Source: Moorena producens 3L (GTDB lineage Bacteria > Cyanobacteriota > Cyanobacteriia > Cyanobacteriales > Coleofasciculaceae). Taken from it: 6,214 bases of DNA. Of the stretch, positions 4,296 to 6,214 are shown piece by piece (the first letter of the stretch is position 1; the number at the start of each line of letters is the position of its first letter). A program made the position numbers and the translations under genes. The stretch covers positions 101,982-108,195 of the forward strand of contig NZ_GL890956.1 of NCBI RefSeq assembly GCF_000211815.1. The letters are read 5' to 3'. Below the pieces are notes generated by a model. It saw nothing but the letters and a program-made list of their open reading frames with translations, made no database searches and had not been told where the DNA came from.

Positions 4296-5840
4296 TTAAA
4301 TCTCAAAAATAGAACTTTCCAGAAGATCGATAACTGCTGAAACCGCTGTTTGCACCGCTCCTTGAACTGAAGCATGATTAATTGCCAAGTGTTCCCCTGC
4401 AAAGAAAACACGAGGATTATCTACTGGATAAGCTTGACCGAGTAATGGTTGATATTTCTCCCGATCCCCTGGAGCAAAATAGGCATAAGAACCAGAACCA
4501 GACTGATTATCTTCATCCCAGATACTATGAATAATATCATCGGTATAGTCTTTAATATCAGGATGCAGTTGGGAAACTTCGTCTAGGGTTAAATCGGTTT
4601 TAGCTGTTTCCTCTAAAGTTCTAAATTTTCTGGAATTATCTTCCCAGCGATAAGCAGCCGTTAATACTGATGGCTGATAAGAAATATCCTTATCTTTAGC
4701 AACAATATGAGGTTGAGAAAGCTTGGTTGAGTCTAATTGAGCATTATCAGAAGGATACCAACACTTTTCGAAATTTAAATCCGTAAAGCTACCACCCCCA
4801 TAAACATGATCGGCAAATTCCCAAGGACGAGCGGTACAGTGTAATAGAGTTTTACTGGCACTGCAATACCCCAAATTGTTAATCGCTTCCCGTTGTTGGC
4901 TAGGTAAACTAGGCTCAAAATTAATCTGAGCCAGAGCAGTAGCAGGAATAGTACAGATAATATAGTCAAATTCTGCGATTTGTTGCTGATCCAGCTTATT
5001 CCAGACAAGGCGAACCCCTCTATCGGTCATTTCTATATTTGTTACTCTGGCTTCAGTCTGGATTGTGCCTGATATGCTTTTAACCAAAGCCTTAATTAAG
5101 GTTTCCAGTCCTCCGATTAGTTCATATTGTTCTACTCGATGCCAGGCAAAGAAATCAATTAAACCATTTAACAGAGATACTTTGTCGTAATGAATGGCTC
5201 CAGTAGCATGACCGAGTAAGTCAAAAGCATCAGCAGAAAGATGACTGCGAAAATAGTCGGTAACCGTTAGGGTATCCCATTTTATAACTTGATCACTGGT
5301 AAAAGTGGGCGCAAATAACTCCCATTTATCTTTTTCAGTCAAAGAATCGATTAATTCTTCCAATAATTGGTCGTAAATTACCCCTGGGTCTTGTTGCTCA
5401 TCAGGGTTTAAATTGTAAACAGCAAACAACTCTTGGTAATTATCTAAACGAGTTTTATTACCCCGTAGATAATAAAAAGCGGCGGGATTGTAATTAATAA
5501 AAGGTCTTTTTGGTAAATTAAATTTATCTATATAGTGTAAAGTGCAGCCATGACTAGTAGGAATTCGCATTGCGCCTAATTCCCCATAAGTGCCATCACT
5601 AAAATAATGAGTCTTAATTCTTCCTCCGAGGCGAGAATCAGCTTCTAATACAGTAACTTGATGGTTGAGTTGACTCAGTTCGTAAGCACTTACGAGTCCT
5701 GCAATTCCTCCACCGATAATCGCAATTCGTTTGCGAGTACCACCTTGATCGTAGGGACTAAGGGAACCAGGATGACGATACAGGCGCTCAAAGGAAAAAG
5801 GTTCCTCTAACTCTTGTGTATGGCGGTAAGGGTTAAACAT
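4296..5840 (-). CDS. FAD-dependent L-amino-acid oxidase / flavin monoamine oxidase family
   Basis: This 514-residue protein has the features of the flavin amine oxidase superfamily, most likely an L-amino-acid oxidase that turns an L-amino acid, oxygen and water into a 2-oxo acid, ammonia and hydrogen peroxide. The FAD dinucleotide fold is IAIIGGGIAGL (39-49), with E66 ending the second strand (VTVLEAD) and LGGRIKT (71-77) after it. GELGAMRIP (86-94) supplies R92, the position that in such oxidases binds the substrate carboxylate. CTIPATAL (296-303) and the C-terminal FFAGEH (479-484) complete FAD binding. There is no signal peptide or membrane segment, so it is probably cytoplasmic. Length is normal and no residue is obviously missing. 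The relic toxin gene converges on it 26 bp away, and upstream is repeat DNA, so it appears to be a single-gene unit. The substrate cannot be told. A quinone-linked dehydrogenase role (as described for some cyanobacterial homologues) or a role in specialised metabolism are alternatives. Confidence 0.88.
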   Translation of the reverse strand: MFNPYRHTQELEEPFSFERLYRHPGSLSPYDQGGTRKRIAIIGGGIAGLVSAYELSQLNHQVTVLEADSRLGGRIKTHYFSDGTYGELGAMRIPTSHGCTLHYIDKFNLPKRPFINYNPAAFYYLRGNKTRLDNYQELFAVYNLNPDEQQDPGVIYDQLLEELIDSLTEKDKWELFAPTFTSDQVIKWDTLTVTDYFRSHLSADAFDLLGHATGAIHYDKVSLLNGLIDFFAWHRVEQYELIGGLETLIKALVKSISGTIQTEARVTNIEMTDRGVRLVWNKLDQQQIAEFDYIICTIPATALAQINFEPSLPSQQREAINNLGYCSASKTLLHCTARPWEFADHVYGGGSFTDLNFEKCWYPSDNAQLDSTKLSQPHIVAKDKDISYQPSVLTAAYRWEDNSRKFRTLEETAKTDLTLDEVSQLHPDIKDYTDDIIHSIWDEDNQSGSGSYAYFAPGDREKYQPLLGQAYPVDNPRVFFAGEHLAINHASVQGAVQTAVSAVIDLLESSIFEI

Positions 5841-5930
5841 CGAGCGTTATCCGAAATTAGGGCTTAGACTGATTTTCCCTTAAAAATGTCTTCCCGTAGC
5901 GGCTCAATGCTCGCGCATCGCGTTTTTTGA

Positions 5931-5977
5931 GGGATAACTCCCCTAACTAGTTAACCATTACCAGGGGATTACTCCCC
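5931..5977. promoter_or_regulatory. Paired direct repeats upstream of the oxidase gene
   Basis: GGGATAACTCCCC (5931-5943) and GGGATTACTCCCC (5965-5977) differ by one base and are 34 bp apart. Each copy is itself a small inverted repeat (GGGA...TCCC). They lie 90-140 bp upstream of the oxidase start on the far side of a short GC-rich repeat (5895-5922). A dimeric regulator could bind them, but no promoter boxes between them and the start codon could be identified, so the role is unproven. Confidence 0.35.
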
Positions 5978-5983
5978 AGACTT

Positions 5984-6033
5984 GTAAGCATTCAGCTATC
6001 AGCGTGTCGCGTATCAGCGTGTCGCGTATCAGC
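5984..6033. mobile_element. Element C: left end of a third copy of the inverted-end element
   Basis: GTAAGCATTCAGC (5984-5996) is identical to the left end of element B and is followed by TATCAGC (5997-6003). Two copies of the 15-mer GTGTCGCGTATCAGC (6004-6033) come next, that is, heptamers with GTGTCGCG added between them. The matching right end is not in the window. The sequence after 6034 passes into other repeat units, so the copy is truncated, invaded or continues beyond the edge. Confidence 0.6.
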
Positions 6034-6110
6034 TTTTGAATAAGCGATGCAGCGCCTTCACGCGGGGGTTTCCACGGGGCTTACAGCGATGCAGAGGTGC
6101 GACCCGTGGC

Positions 6111-6214
6111 GAATTTAATTCTTAATGCGGAAAACGCACCATTACGGTCTTGGGGAGGCAGCGCGGTCTTGGGGAGGCAGCGCGGTCTTGGGGAGGCAGC
6201 GCGGTCTTGGGGAG
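6111..6214. repeat. Dispersed repeat (copy 3) with a 19-bp tandem array at the window edge
   Basis: Segment 6111-6155 is a diverged copy of 2451-2494. The GAATTTAATTC start and the GGAAAACGCACCATTACGGT part are kept, while the middle has lost the palindrome. From 6145 a 19-bp unit, CGGTCTTGGGGAGGCAGCG, is repeated three times exactly (6145-6163, 6164-6182, 6183-6201) and begins a fourth time before the window ends. Elsewhere in the window this segment occurs once and leads to the unit seen at 2500 and at 1. Confidence 0.85.

Noticed and set aside
4775..5008. 77-codon open frame on the minus strand with hydrophobic stretches
   Set aside because: It is a shifted-frame shadow within the oxidase gene. 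The apparent membrane segment has no independent support.
5912..5928. CGCG-CAT-CGCG followed by six T, considered as a plus-strand terminator
   Set aside because: The stem is only four pairs, and no plus-strand gene leads into it. It is part of a short GC-rich repeat unit.

Overview
The window looks like accessory DNA from a large filamentous cyanobacterium, possibly Moorena-like. The reasons are the gene families (a cyanobacterial-type TnpB, XisH/XisI, a Uma2/DUF820 protein, a DUF1778/GNAT toxin-antitoxin pair), the low-GC intergenic DNA, and many short repeats. These repeats include heptamer arrays of the CGTCAGC/TATCAGC type and GC-rich palindromic units with TTCGCGTAGCG or CCGTAGGCG cores. 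The genus is an inference. No rRNA, tRNA or CRISPR array is visible.

Layout. Positions 1-28 are the end of a dispersed repeat that recurs at 2500-2527. Positions 29-650 hold no convincing gene: there is one GC-rich hairpin (130-170), AT-rich DNA, a G-run tandem array (419-456) and a 16-bp palindrome (455-470). From 650 to about 2110, on the minus strand, lies an IS200/IS605-type element carrying tnpB with all three RuvC acidic residues and the zinc-ribbon cysteines intact. Its right end has three successive hairpins that probably form the 3' part of an omega RNA, with the flanking DNA serving as guide. No tnpA is present. A 60-residue ribbon-helix-helix-like protein is transcribed divergently 62 bp away, and its start nearly touches a good tnpB promoter.

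From 2387 to 2920 two gene relics are packed between repeats. xisI keeps only its first 40 or so residues and then runs into a palindromic repeat. xisH keeps only its last 30 or so residues and abuts a 174-bp element (element A) that has 13-bp inverted ends and a perfect 8-bp target duplication. Upstream, on the same strand, is an intact Uma2-family gene that has absorbed an in-frame 21-bp repeat.

From 3585 to 4269, on the plus strand, there was once a DUF1778 antitoxin / GNAT toxin operon. The antitoxin gene still has its promoter, but a second copy of the inverted-end element (element B, 228 bp) splits it. Only the last 35 or so codons of the toxin remain. A full-length FAD L-amino-acid oxidase gene lies on the minus strand (4296-5840). 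The last 230 bp are again repeats: one end of a third element copy, then a 19-bp tandem array that runs off the window.

Taken together, the three intact larger genes (tnpB, the Uma2 gene and the oxidase gene) are not an obvious pathway. The common theme is genome decay driven by small mobile repeats. The same family of about 0.2-kb inverted-end elements appears three times, and each defence or mobility module near it (XisHI, DUF1778/GNAT) is broken.
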